From Cylindrospermopsis curvispora GIHE-G1 (GTDB taxonomy: Bacteria; Cyanobacteriota; Cyanobacteriia; Cyanobacteriales; Nostocaceae), in contig NZ_CP060822.1 of assembly GCF_014489415.1 (NCBI RefSeq), positions 1,436,311 to 1,500,310 of the forward strand: a stretch of DNA of 64,000 nt, read 5' to 3'. The translations under genes and the position numbers were made by a program. Shown in pieces: positions 34,777 through 43,838 of the stretch (the stretch's first letter is position 1; each line of letters opens with the position of its first letter). The notes beneath the pieces are model-generated. The model was given only the letters and a program-made list of their open reading frames with translations. It had not been told where the DNA came from and ran no database searches.

Positions 34777-37110
34777 TTACCTGACCCGTTCTCCCCGAAA
34801 AGTAAGGTTTTGGATACGAGTATCAAATGCTGGACTAACATCAGTAACTCCATAGGCCTTAGTGCTAAAGCGATCGCCAAGATACTCAGCTAAAACATCC
34901 TGTTCCGTACCAGGAAGGGCAAAGGTAAATTTGCCGGGAGCCAAAGTTAAAGCAGTATCAACCTTGCCATTGCCATTGACATCAACCGTTTCACCACGCA
35001 AATCCACTCGGTTGGCTAGGCTTGCGTTTTGCTTAACAAAGGTGGGAAAAGGATAACTGTCACCACCACGGATAAGAGTGGCACTATTACCCACTAAAAA
35101 TTTTAGTGTTACCATTCTAAAGCTGCGGTTGGCATCTCCAACTAACACACCATCTTTCACAATGATGTCTACCAATGAGCCATCTTCTTTCACAACCGCC
35201 AAATTACGAACCCGCTCACCTTGTCTACTCACTTCACCAGTCTTACTATTAAACTGAATCGATGTTTTGGTAGGATCAAAGCTAAAGTTTAACCCAGATA
35301 TCTGGGGAAATTGTCCTGGGGTTGTACCTGGGGCAGTACCCGCTACTGCATGCTCAATTATGTGCTGTAATTGTTTGGCAGTAACCGTAATTAGTGATAG
35401 ATCATAGTTAAAAGGCAGGGAGTTCTCAATGTCTAACTGAGACACATCACCCTCCTTTTTATTTGGTGCTAAAGGGTTGGGCTGGGTTGGTAGCTTAACA
35501 AAATCATCTTTACTGATTGCTCCTGCACCTGTGCCAATGGCACCGATATTGTCTCGGATAGCACCGCCATTTTTCAGGGAGATAACTACGCTGGGATCTA
35601 TCTGCTTGGCATACCAAAGATTGGCATCAGCGGTCAAGTTGCCCAAGTTGGTTTCTTGGGTGCGCACATCCTCACGAGTACCGTTAAGAAACACACTGGC
35701 TTTGCCCACAATTAAGTTGTCTTTACTAGCAAGAAGGTTTTTGATCCCATCAGCGATCGCTACCACATTTGGGTTAGCTACAGCACGAGGATCAACATCA
35801 CTGCCATAGACGCGATCAACTCCTGCATCATCTGTAGCATAAGCTCCATTAATTGCGCTATCCAGTTTGTTAACCTGAATCACCCCATCCTGGTCAAATT
35901 CAGCCACTAAACGCCCGACGTACTTGTAATTAGCATCTGTACTGACCACCAAAATAGGCTTACCATCTGCGCCTGTCTTGACAATGGGATAATCGCCCTT
36001 GCTGCTGTCACCTGTTCTCAGCCCATCATTGGCATCAGACAGAATAGTATGGTTCCCCCCCGCGATGATGATATCCACATCTCTCAATCGCTTCGCCAAT
36101 TCATCCCGCTCAATAGTCAACTGCTGCATGTGAGCTAAGAAGATAGTCTTGTTAATACCCTGTGCTTTTAGTATATCTACAGAAGTCTGAATTTCCGCAG
36201 CTAATGCGTCATAGTCAATGGGGTTAGCTGGCTTAACTATAGTGCTACCACTTGAAGAAATATTTGCCAAAGTTGGTGTAGTTGCACCTACAATGCCAAT
36301 TCTTTGGTCGTCAGCAGTGCCAGTAATACCATCAATACCCGCAACATTAATGATGGTACTTTTAGCAATCTTACCCTTAATAGAGCTGGCATCAGCGGTA
36401 TTTTGGTTAGCGGCCAGGTCAGTTGCACTGAGGTTGCCCGCTGTAATTTCAGGGCTAAAATCCAGGTTAGTACTCAAATAGGGGAAGTTGGTCCCTGGGT
36501 TACCGCTTCCTGTCCTGAGAATATCACGCACTTGTCTCACACCCAGGTCAAACTCATGGTTGCCCAATGCGGAAGCTTGAATGCCAATCTCATTCAGAAT
36601 GCTAATATCACCACGTCCAATCATTGGAGCAGTGCTAGAGGCTAATCCGCCTACATTATTCAACCTGGTATCGCTGGAAGCATTGAAAAATGGGCCTGAG
36701 ATGTAGTTATCACCAGAGGAGAGAATCAATGTGTTGGTTTTGTATTTAGGATCATCCTTGAGTTTATTGACAACAGCTGAGAAGCCAATTGCATCGGTAA
36801 GAGCGGGAATCCCACCCTCAAAGTCGGAACCATGGAGAACTTGTAGGGTGAAGTTTCCTGTACTAGGAGTAGCTGATACAGTTTTGAAAGCAGTACTACT
36901 GTTATCAAATTTATTATATTCAGTTTTCACATATTCTGAGAGGGTTGTATTGTTACGAATAACCCCCAGATCTTGGGATCTTAGGGTAGCCAATTGACTG
37001 TCAATAATGGAGGGAAGTAAACCTTCTGGTCTCATTAGTAATTGCAGTAGTAACATTACTACTAGTTGGGTTAAAGAGGATAACTGTAAACTCTTCATCT
37101 GATTCAACAT
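34777..37110 (-). CDS. Bifunctional 5'-nucleotidase / UDP-sugar hydrolase-type metallophosphatase
   Basis: 777 residues from the ATG at 37110, chosen because an AGGAG lies 7 bases upstream. A hydrophobic segment near the N-terminus (LTQLVVMLLLQLLM) may be a signal anchor, so the enzyme is probably exported. The metallophosphatase domain shows VLHGSDFEGG, SSGDNYISGP and the metal ligand GNHEFDLG. The 5'-nucleotidase C-terminal substrate-binding domain follows (ETNLGNLTADANLWYAK, NGGAIRDNI). It would release phosphate from extracellular nucleotides. The giant phosphoesterase gene is 6.7 kb away on the other strand. Confidence 0.9.
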   Translation of the reverse strand: MLNQMKSLQLSSLTQLVVMLLLQLLMRPEGLLPSIIDSQLATLRSQDLGVIRNNTTLSEYVKTEYNKFDNSSTAFKTVSATPSTGNFTLQVLHGSDFEGGIPALTDAIGFSAVVNKLKDDPKYKTNTLILSSGDNYISGPFFNASSDTRLNNVGGLASSTAPMIGRGDISILNEIGIQASALGNHEFDLGVRQVRDILRTGSGNPGTNFPYLSTNLDFSPEITAGNLSATDLAANQNTADASSIKGKIAKSTIINVAGIDGITGTADDQRIGIVGATTPTLANISSSGSTIVKPANPIDYDALAAEIQTSVDILKAQGINKTIFLAHMQQLTIERDELAKRLRDVDIIIAGGNHTILSDANDGLRTGDSSKGDYPIVKTGADGKPILVVSTDANYKYVGRLVAEFDQDGVIQVNKLDSAINGAYATDDAGVDRVYGSDVDPRAVANPNVVAIADGIKNLLASKDNLIVGKASVFLNGTREDVRTQETNLGNLTADANLWYAKQIDPSVVISLKNGGAIRDNIGAIGTGAGAISKDDFVKLPTQPNPLAPNKKEGDVSQLDIENSLPFNYDLSLITVTAKQLQHIIEHAVAGTAPGTTPGQFPQISGLNFSFDPTKTSIQFNSKTGEVSRQGERVRNLAVVKEDGSLVDIIVKDGVLVGDANRSFRMVTLKFLVGNSATLIRGGDSYPFPTFVKQNASLANRVDLRGETVDVNGNGKVDTALTLAPGKFTFALPGTEQDVLAEYLGDRFSTKAYGVTDVSPAFDTRIQNLTFRGERVR

Positions 37111-37468
37111 TAGTATCTCCTGACACATTTAACATAATAATTTTGGTCATTATCTATTAACAGAAAGAGTTTACCTCAGATCTCTTGGTCTCTCAATACA
37201 CATCTCCGAAAAAGAATCAAAGTGTGATGAAATAACATGAAATGGTATTTTTTAGCAACTTATTATGAGCAACATATCTGAATATATTCAGAATAATCCT
37301 CATGAATCACAGCGTTTATTGGGGCTCCGACCTAAAAGTTCACAAACGACCCCATGCTTTGATTAGTATGTCGTATCAGATGACAATTAATTTGTCAGGT
37401 GATTAAATAATATGGTATATTTTAACAAGCCCTAGGAATAGGTAATTAAACTGTAAGTTGAATCCTAT
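37111..37468. other. Divergent intergenic region, nothing recognised
   Basis: About 360 AT-rich bases between the 5'-nucleotidase and the VWA operon, which diverge from here, so both promoters should lie inside. I see no repeat or hairpin of note. Confidence 0.5.
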
Positions 37469-38140
37469 ATGTCCATATTTTGGCGTAAAGTGCTACAATT
37501 CCCTCAAACCTACCTACTGCTGACGGCCATCGCCCTTGGCTTAAGTATCTTTTTCCATGGGGTAGGTGTGCGCCCCCTGAGTCTAGGTTTGGCCAGTGCT
37601 ATTACTGCGGGCATGATACTTGCTTGGTTGCATCCTTTACAGTCACAAATCAGTGCCAATGAGGTAAACCTTCTTGATACCGACAATTTTCAGCAATGGG
37701 TGCAAAAAATCGGTAGTGATCTAGGTAATAGATCCGCTGCGGATTGGCAAAAGGCACAAACCTATGCTATTAAAAGTCATCAACTGTGTCAAGCAATTGT
37801 TGCGCAAGAAAGCATTTTAACGACGGAAGTATTAGAAACCCTATACACAGTGTTGAATCTATCTGAGCAGGTGATTCATGCCATTTTAGCCTTAGAGCAA
37901 GTGAAAACTGATCGCTATCGCACTCTTGCGAGAAATCACCTTCAAACTAGTTTAGAACGCCTAAAAAATACTCACAATAATTTGCAACAAATTCAAGATC
38001 AAATACTGTTATCTTCCTTAGACAGGAATACAGTAAATACTGAACTTCCCTTGTTTTTAAAAACGCTGATCCAAGAAAATCGTTCTGCTGTGAAAACCAT
38101 TATTCAAGATTCCACTCTAGCGCAGGAAAATGAATCATGA
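37469..38140 (+). CDS. Membrane-anchored hypothetical protein of the VWA operon
   Basis: 223 residues, not firmly assigned. Two hydrophobic segments lie at about 12-30 (YLLLTAIALGLSIFFHG) and 35-52. The remaining about 160 residues are helical and rich in Gln, Leu and Glu, probably coiled coil, with no catalytic motif visible. It overlaps the next gene by 4 bp (ATGA), indicating translational coupling with the lipoprotein downstream; the pair plus the 125-residue gene form one operon. A loose resemblance to XpaC-type proteins is possible but not convincing. Confidence 0.7.
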   Translation: MSIFWRKVLQFPQTYLLLTAIALGLSIFFHGVGVRPLSLGLASAITAGMILAWLHPLQSQISANEVNLLDTDNFQQWVQKIGSDLGNRSAADWQKAQTYAIKSHQLCQAIVAQESILTTEVLETLYTVLNLSEQVIHAILALEQVKTDRYRTLARNHLQTSLERLKNTHNNLQQIQDQILLSSLDRNTVNTELPLFLKTLIQENRSAVKTIIQDSTLAQENES

Positions 38141-39870
38141 AAAAGAAAATATTTACACTTTTCTTCCTCTTAGGACTAGGTTTGGTATTACTAGGTTCTT
38201 GCTCCAATATTACCAAGATTAGCTCCTTTGAACAAGCGGTTGAAGTTCTGCAAAAAAATGTCTTGCCACAAATTTCCGTAAAAGACCAATTAGTTACCGA
38301 TGCAATTGCCCAGAGCTACTCCGTTAAATCCGTACAAGAACCCCTACCATCTTTGGATAAATACCCCATTTATGGTCCGCCCAAAACCACAGGTGCTGAA
38401 AATGTTTACCTGGAAATTTTTAGTTCCGCAGATAAAGCTAATGCTCAAAAAGAAGATGAAAGGTGGCTAATTGATGTCGTGGATCAATTCAATGCTAAAA
38501 ATTTGAAAACTTCTTCTGGGAAATTAATTCAGGTAGGTGTTCGCAATATTCCTTCCGGTATTGCTCAACGCATGATCGAAGCTAAGATAGTTGAACCCAC
38601 TGGTTATACTCCTTCCAATGAATTGTGGATTGCTATGTTGAAAAATGCAGGAGTTGAGGTTGATATGGTCACCCCTAAACTCTTGGCAAACCAGCCTGGT
38701 TTTATTTTAAATCAACAAGTCAAACAAGAAATTTTCGGATCACAAACAGTTACTTTCGATCAATTACTAGATGCGATCGTGGCGGGCAAGCTATCAGTGG
38801 GTTATACCAATCCCTATACCAGTTCTAGCGGATTAAATCTCCTGTACACAATTTTTTGGCGTGGAGCAGGTCGTCAACAGGATGATCAACCTTTAACCAC
38901 CTTAGATTTACAATCCCCAAAAGTCAATTCTTTATTTCAAGCTTTTCAAAAACAAGTTTTAGTAACAGGATTGACTACATTGGAACTAAAGGATATTGCC
39001 ATAAGAGATCCTAAAAAATTATCTGTTTTTGTAAGTGAAGGGTTGACCTTTAACGCATTGAAAAAAGTTCCTGAATTTGCTAACTCAACTTTTATTCCCT
39101 TTGGGGTTCCCCATAATAATCCCTTAGTTAAATTTAAGTGGACGACACAAGAGCAACAGGATGGATTAGAACAATTTGCTAAATTTGCCCAATCTGAAAC
39201 GATGCAAAATTTAGCACCTCGTATGCCCGCAGAAGTTGCACAATATCTGGCGCAAAAACAGGTTCCTCCTATTCCTTCCGGCAAGGTTTTAAGTTTAGGA
39301 CAAACATTTTGGAAAACACAAAAAGATGTGGGAAAAACAGTTTATTTAATGGCAGTTATTGACACCAGTGGATCCATGTCTGGAAAGCCTTTAGAGTCGG
39401 TTAAAAATGGCTTACGTATTGCTACCCAACAGATTAATCCAGGCAATTATGTGGGCTTAGTTACCTATGGAGATCAGCCCGTTAATTTAGTCAAACTAGC
39501 CCCCTTTGATGACCTTCAGCACAAACGTTTTTTGGCAGCAATAGATAATTTGCAAGCAGACGGTGCCACGGCAATGTATGATGGCATGATGGTGGCTTTA
39601 TCGGAACTGGTGCAACAAAAGAAAACCAATCCTAATGGTAAGTTTTATTTGTTATTACTGACCGATGGTCAAACCAATCAGGGGTTGAACTTTGAAGAAG
39701 TAAAAGAGATTATTGAATACAGTGGTGTGCGGGTTTATCCCATTGCATACGGTGAAGTCAATGAAGCAGAATTAAATGCGATCGCAGCTTTGCGGGAATC
39801 TACGGTAAAAAAGGGAACCCCTGAAAATGTGCAAGAGCTGCTGAAGGGATTATTCCAAGTCAATTTATAG
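38137..39870 (+). CDS. Substrate-binding and VWA domain lipoprotein
   Basis: 577 residues. A lipoprotein signal ends at about LVLLGSC (residues 17-23). Residues about 75-385 look like a periplasmic substrate-binding fold (YLEIFSSADKANAQK, VGYTNPYTSSSGLNLLY, VPHNNPLVKFKW). A von Willebrand A domain follows, with the MIDAS motif DTSGSMSG at about 408-415 and DGMMVALSEL and LLLTDGQTN further on. A metal-dependent adhesion domain joined to a binding-protein domain suggests ligand sensing or protein assembly at the cell surface; the ligand is unknown. Overlaps the preceding gene by 4 bp. Confidence 0.87.
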   Translation: MKKKIFTLFFLLGLGLVLLGSCSNITKISSFEQAVEVLQKNVLPQISVKDQLVTDAIAQSYSVKSVQEPLPSLDKYPIYGPPKTTGAENVYLEIFSSADKANAQKEDERWLIDVVDQFNAKNLKTSSGKLIQVGVRNIPSGIAQRMIEAKIVEPTGYTPSNELWIAMLKNAGVEVDMVTPKLLANQPGFILNQQVKQEIFGSQTVTFDQLLDAIVAGKLSVGYTNPYTSSSGLNLLYTIFWRGAGRQQDDQPLTTLDLQSPKVNSLFQAFQKQVLVTGLTTLELKDIAIRDPKKLSVFVSEGLTFNALKKVPEFANSTFIPFGVPHNNPLVKFKWTTQEQQDGLEQFAKFAQSETMQNLAPRMPAEVAQYLAQKQVPPIPSGKVLSLGQTFWKTQKDVGKTVYLMAVIDTSGSMSGKPLESVKNGLRIATQQINPGNYVGLVTYGDQPVNLVKLAPFDDLQHKRFLAAIDNLQADGATAMYDGMMVALSELVQQKKTNPNGKFYLLLLTDGQTNQGLNFEEVKEIIEYSGVRVYPIAYGEVNEAELNAIAALRESTVKKGTPENVQELLKGLFQVNL

Positions 39871-39912
39871 GGTTTATGATATGATTTAGTGTTTACCAAT
39901 AGGAGTGTTTGA

Positions 39913-40290
39913 ATGAAAAGCGTCCTCAACCGCAGATTAATTAGCATTGTTCTCACTGGTTGGACCGGTCTTTTAATTTCTGGGTTGGTGCTGACCTATG
40001 TATTAGCAACGCCTAGTATTACAGTGATTATAGATCGTAGCTATTGTCCTTCGGATCAATGGCAAACCCAAGTGGTTATTCCCTACCGGGACCTGTACCA
40101 AAAATATGAGAATAAACAGTTAAAAATTGAGTCCGTTACTCTATTTAGTGATCTTGGTCAAGAATCCTCCAAAACAATTCCCACACCAGAAGAAATTGCT
40201 CTCCTAAACACCTATGGAAAGTTAAGTGGCGATCGCCAAAAGTCCTTAGAAAAACTGTCCCAGACGGGAGAGATACTACGGTGCTCATGA
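39913..40290 (+). CDS. Membrane protein of the VWA operon
   Basis: 125 residues with one N-terminal membrane span (VLTGWTGLLISGLVLTYVLA, about 14-33) and an outward-facing soluble part beginning TPSITVIIDRSYCPSDQWQ. Good AGGAG ribosome-binding site 8 bases before the ATG. It lies 42 bp after the VWA gene on the same strand. No family recognised; two cysteines (one near 49, one at 124) could form a disulfide outside the cell. Confidence 0.7.
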   Translation: MKSVLNRRLISIVLTGWTGLLISGLVLTYVLATPSITVIIDRSYCPSDQWQTQVVIPYRDLYQKYENKQLKIESVTLFSDLGQESSKTIPTPEEIALLNTYGKLSGDRQKSLEKLSQTGEILRCS

Positions 40291-40418
40291 TCTAACCTCG
40301 ACCCCGGGATGTGACACTACTCAAATAAATAGAATTTAATACTCACCCCTACCTCCAGTATGGTCTTGCTGGTAACTCAGATCCCCCCTAGCTTAACTAA
40401 AGGGTGACAAGAGTTTGA

Positions 40419-42545
40419 TTAAGAAGCATTAGGATACCAGAGAATTATTTGCTCTTCCGGTTTGGATGTGGGGCCCAAAACTTTTACCTTCTTTTCTCGA
40501 CACAATAGGTCAATTAAATTTTGGATACTAGCTGCTTGAGTCTCAGGAAACTCCCTAAGTATAATGTCAATTAAAGTTTTTACTGCAATACATTGGTTAA
40601 TTTTAACTAAATTAAACAAGAAACCTTTGACAACTTCTAAATTTGCCTCACGGTTTTCACTGGTGTGTGGATTTGAGGTTTTACTAACAATCCCCAAAGC
40701 TTGTAATAAGTCACACCCGTGTAAAACTTTTGACCTTTGCACCAAATCTTCTAACTCTGGTAAACCAATTGTTTTACCACCAATTAGTAAATCTTGAGAT
40801 TTAGCAGAATTCACCAAACTTTGATAAGTTGCTAAAAAATGAATTCCAGTCAAACTAGACCTAATATGAAGGTTGTGTGTATTTACAAATATCTGTCGAT
40901 AAATTTGGTTACCAGATGATTCAGGGTTACCCACATTTCCACTACGAATTAAGTAAAGTGTTTCACAGGCCTTTTTCTGAATAGCTGTTTGACAAGCACT
41001 CATAATATGATAAAAGCTATTCATATTATATTCCTCTGTCCAGACAACGCCAGTTTTTTGGTTATTTTGAGGATGGAGATAACTGAATGAATGGGTGGTA
41101 TATTTGCCACTAATTAGTTTAGGTTGAATTTCAGGAACATCCATGGCACAGATGGCATATATGAGCATTTGAGTCAAATCAGATGATGACAATAAAGATA
41201 TTTTGCTATATTTCTGCTGGTTTTTTTTATACTCTTGTTGCCATAATAATTCGAATTCCGATTGGTTTATATCCGGGTTATCTGAAGCTGAAAATGTACC
41301 ATTTTGACCCTTAACATCTACTTTTTGGTTTTGGGAACTGCTATCCACAACCTTTACCGTCTTCTGGGGTGATAATTCCTCCTGCGCTGCACTATAATTC
41401 CCATTGAGGGAGAGCTTATATTCCTGATATTCCTTGCGACCCAAAACTAATGTACTTCTAGGTGTGGTTTTACCACCAGGGTAGTTTCTATCTAATATTT
41501 CTCGACTGAGGGGAAAAAGAGGAGATTCTGGTATGGGATAGGCCAATCTATGTAGTGGTTTGAGTTGACAAATCCACAGTGCTTCCGCCTGTTCCATGGT
41601 TATATTTTGTAACCTAATTTGTCTTTCAATTCCCGCTTTATCAGCAGGAAGAATACTGTTACGATTACGTTCCCATGTGTTATAAATAACACTAATAATG
41701 ACTAGGAAATTCTTCAAATTATCACCATGAATGGTTGTATTAACATTCATAAAAGGCTGAATTTCCAAAGTACCCCCCGGTTGCTGAGGCATGGTATCAA
41801 GGTTATCAAAACATAAAACTATCGGTTGGGTTTGGGTAGAAATCTTACCAAAATTGGCTAAAATATTTTTGGCAGCTTCCTCTGTATCAATGCAGCTTTT
41901 AACTTGAATCAGCTTCATGGACTCTTCACTCAGGTCATCTCCCCTTAGCCATTCACACGCCAAATCATATAAATCTGGATTGGTCAGATCATGGAGTACA
42001 CCAAAAAAAATATCAGGATGATAGATTCCTTTCTTATAAGTACTTTTGAGGTGTTTAACAAATTTTGGGCGATCGCCTCTTAGGAGTTGCCAAAAATTGG
42101 TATTGAATATTTTCTGTTTGACACCACTTTTAGTAAATGCACTGAGACTTTTTAGCCACAACATTAGCTGTGATTCTTGTTCTCCTTCGGGAACTTGAAG
42201 TAAACTATCAACGGTACGACGGAGGATATGTCGCCATATTTCACCACTACTGGTCCAATTACAAAAAACATAGGCAAAAAAGGCTTTGGAGTTCAACTTA
42301 CGTTTCAGTCTACCCAGGAGATAACTTTTACCCGATCCAGAACTACCCCCCAACAAAACTGTCCGACTACGATGATCTTTGGCTACTAGGTCAAGTAGAC
42401 TTTCAATTTCTATTATTGCTTCTTGGTGAATTGAGTCTACCATTACTGTGGAATCTTGTTCTTCCACCCAAAAATCAGTGGGCTTTAATTCGATTAAATC
42501 AAAGGGGTTAGTTTGGCGTTTGATAATGTCATTAATGTGTGTCAT
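40419..42545 (-). CDS. P-loop ATPase with C-terminal extension
   Basis: 708 residues from the ATG at 42545; a TTG eight codons upstream is less likely. Walker A LGGSSGSGKSYLLG (about 65-78) and Walker B PIVLCFDNLD (aspartate 247) define an AAA/STAND-type ATPase domain. A linker of low complexity follows (about 375-430), then a C-terminal about 280 residues without a recognised fold but ending in a winged-helix-like segment (FPETQAASIQNLIDLLCREK). It lies 49 bp after the winged-helix gene on the same strand, so the two form a pair. Possible roles include DNA-based regulation, partition or phage defence; none is shown by the sequence. Confidence 0.72.
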   Translation of the reverse strand: MTHINDIIKRQTNPFDLIELKPTDFWVEEQDSTVMVDSIHQEAIIEIESLLDLVAKDHRSRTVLLGGSSGSGKSYLLGRLKRKLNSKAFFAYVFCNWTSSGEIWRHILRRTVDSLLQVPEGEQESQLMLWLKSLSAFTKSGVKQKIFNTNFWQLLRGDRPKFVKHLKSTYKKGIYHPDIFFGVLHDLTNPDLYDLACEWLRGDDLSEESMKLIQVKSCIDTEEAAKNILANFGKISTQTQPIVLCFDNLDTMPQQPGGTLEIQPFMNVNTTIHGDNLKNFLVIISVIYNTWERNRNSILPADKAGIERQIRLQNITMEQAEALWICQLKPLHRLAYPIPESPLFPLSREILDRNYPGGKTTPRSTLVLGRKEYQEYKLSLNGNYSAAQEELSPQKTVKVVDSSSQNQKVDVKGQNGTFSASDNPDINQSEFELLWQQEYKKNQQKYSKISLLSSSDLTQMLIYAICAMDVPEIQPKLISGKYTTHSFSYLHPQNNQKTGVVWTEEYNMNSFYHIMSACQTAIQKKACETLYLIRSGNVGNPESSGNQIYRQIFVNTHNLHIRSSLTGIHFLATYQSLVNSAKSQDLLIGGKTIGLPELEDLVQRSKVLHGCDLLQALGIVSKTSNPHTSENREANLEVVKGFLFNLVKINQCIAVKTLIDIILREFPETQAASIQNLIDLLCREKKVKVLGPTSKPEEQIILWYPNAS

Positions 42546-42594
42546 GAACGTCAAGATAAGGGTAAACAACTGAAAATGAGTAAATATACAGGTC

Positions 42595-43413
42595 TTAATT
42601 GACTATAATAAAAAACAATGGACCACCAATATTCTGGGGGATTCCCGCATCAATTTGATTTGAAGTATAGTTAGTTACTTCTTGTAGAGGATCAAAATCA
42701 ATTTTGCTCGTCTTTTGCAATCTATATAATGCCCGATCTAGCTCATCTCTTGATAGGGGTGGTTGTAATTTCTCCCGCACATGAAAGATGGGCAAGTAAT
42801 TTTCTGTACCCAGTTCTCGATCTAAATTTTCAATAGTTTGTAAAATTTCTTCGTCAGTTATTTCCCTAGGAATTACTGATTTTTTTTCCGTGGCATTCTT
42901 GCGCAAAAATTGTATGTACTCACCCAGCATGTCTAAACTGATTACAGCATGGGAACCTTTTTGTGGTATGTACTCATCACGTAAAAACTCAAGTCCTCTA
43001 TCTGTGAGCCAAACTTGTGCTTTCGTCCTTTTTATCTTCTGTTCTACCTTTATCAAACCCCGCTGACTGAGGATTTTTAAAATTCTGTCTTTTTCATCGG
43101 ACTTTAAAGATTTAATCTTAATTTTACTAACCTCTATTTTCTGACTGCTCTTAGCTATATTTTGTAGCACCTTTATTTCTTCAGGCGCTATAGGTAGTTG
43201 GGAAGATTCAATCTGTAATGCAGCTTTACCAGCAGGTAAGATCTGCGCTGAAACAATTTCTCTGGAGTAATCTACATATTCTCTCTTTTCTAATTCTTGA
43301 CAAATTTTACTTTTTTCTTTTTTAAAAGATTTAAGCGCAGAAGAATTCCAATCAATTTGGTAATCCGAAGACGCCAGTAGCCTTAGCATAAACTTTAACT
43401 GGTTTGTGTTCAT
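42595..43413 (-). CDS. Winged-helix domain protein paired with the P-loop ATPase
   Basis: 272 residues from the ATG at 43413 (frame open upstream by 11 codons). The middle region looks like tandem winged helices: KIKIKSLKSDEKDRILKIL, then QRGLIKVEQ and AQVWLTDRGLEFLRDEYIP. The C-terminal part (IFHVREKLQPPLSRDELDRA, LYRLQKTSKIDFDPL) repeats the helix-turn-helix pattern and ends with GGPLFFIIV. Likely DNA-binding. Together with the downstream ATPase it forms a two-gene module without known neighbours. Confidence 0.68.
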   Translation of the reverse strand: MNTNQLKFMLRLLASSDYQIDWNSSALKSFKKEKSKICQELEKREYVDYSREIVSAQILPAGKAALQIESSQLPIAPEEIKVLQNIAKSSQKIEVSKIKIKSLKSDEKDRILKILSQRGLIKVEQKIKRTKAQVWLTDRGLEFLRDEYIPQKGSHAVISLDMLGEYIQFLRKNATEKKSVIPREITDEEILQTIENLDRELGTENYLPIFHVREKLQPPLSRDELDRALYRLQKTSKIDFDPLQEVTNYTSNQIDAGIPQNIGGPLFFIIVN

Positions 43414-43838
43414 AGTTAATCTTATTTGTATGTCAGGTCTGAACAATATCAGGTATAGTTTTTAAAAATCATTTTACATTATATACACTTTTGGTAAATA
43501 AGGCCTATGAGTACAATTTATTAGTGGATAAAGAGAGAAGGGCGTAAACGGCATTAGGTTAGATACCATATAGCTCTTGACAAAGTACACCACTACTAAA
43601 GTGGGGATTTACCTGTTAGTCCGATTCACTATTTTAACAAAAATAGTTACGATCAACATCCAAAAATTTCGGGCCAAAAATTCTTCAACCTTCAACTTTT
43701 CCTTATCTTTAGATAACTAAATCTTAACATCTTGGAGTTAGCCTTGTGTGATTAGAGGTATTGCTATGTAGCAATTAATTTAATTGACAACTTCAACTGC
43801 TTCTAGCTCAACATAAACCCTAAACCTCAAGGTGAACA
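43414..43838. other. Divergent intergenic region upstream of the giant phosphoesterase
   Basis: About 425 bp, AT-rich, separating the winged-helix/ATPase pair from the phosphoesterase gene. No repeat family member seen. A possible Pho-box-like series lies at 43702-43730. Confidence 0.5.
43702..43730 (+). promoter_or_regulatory. Possible Pho-box-like repeats
   Basis: CTTATCTT, GATAACTA and CTTAACAT occur at about 10-11-bp spacing, resembling loosely the tandem CTTAACCT-type octamers recognised by cyanobacterial SphR/PhoB. The match is imperfect in two of the three units. The downstream gene is a phosphate-scavenging enzyme, which makes the idea worth checking. Confidence 0.2.
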
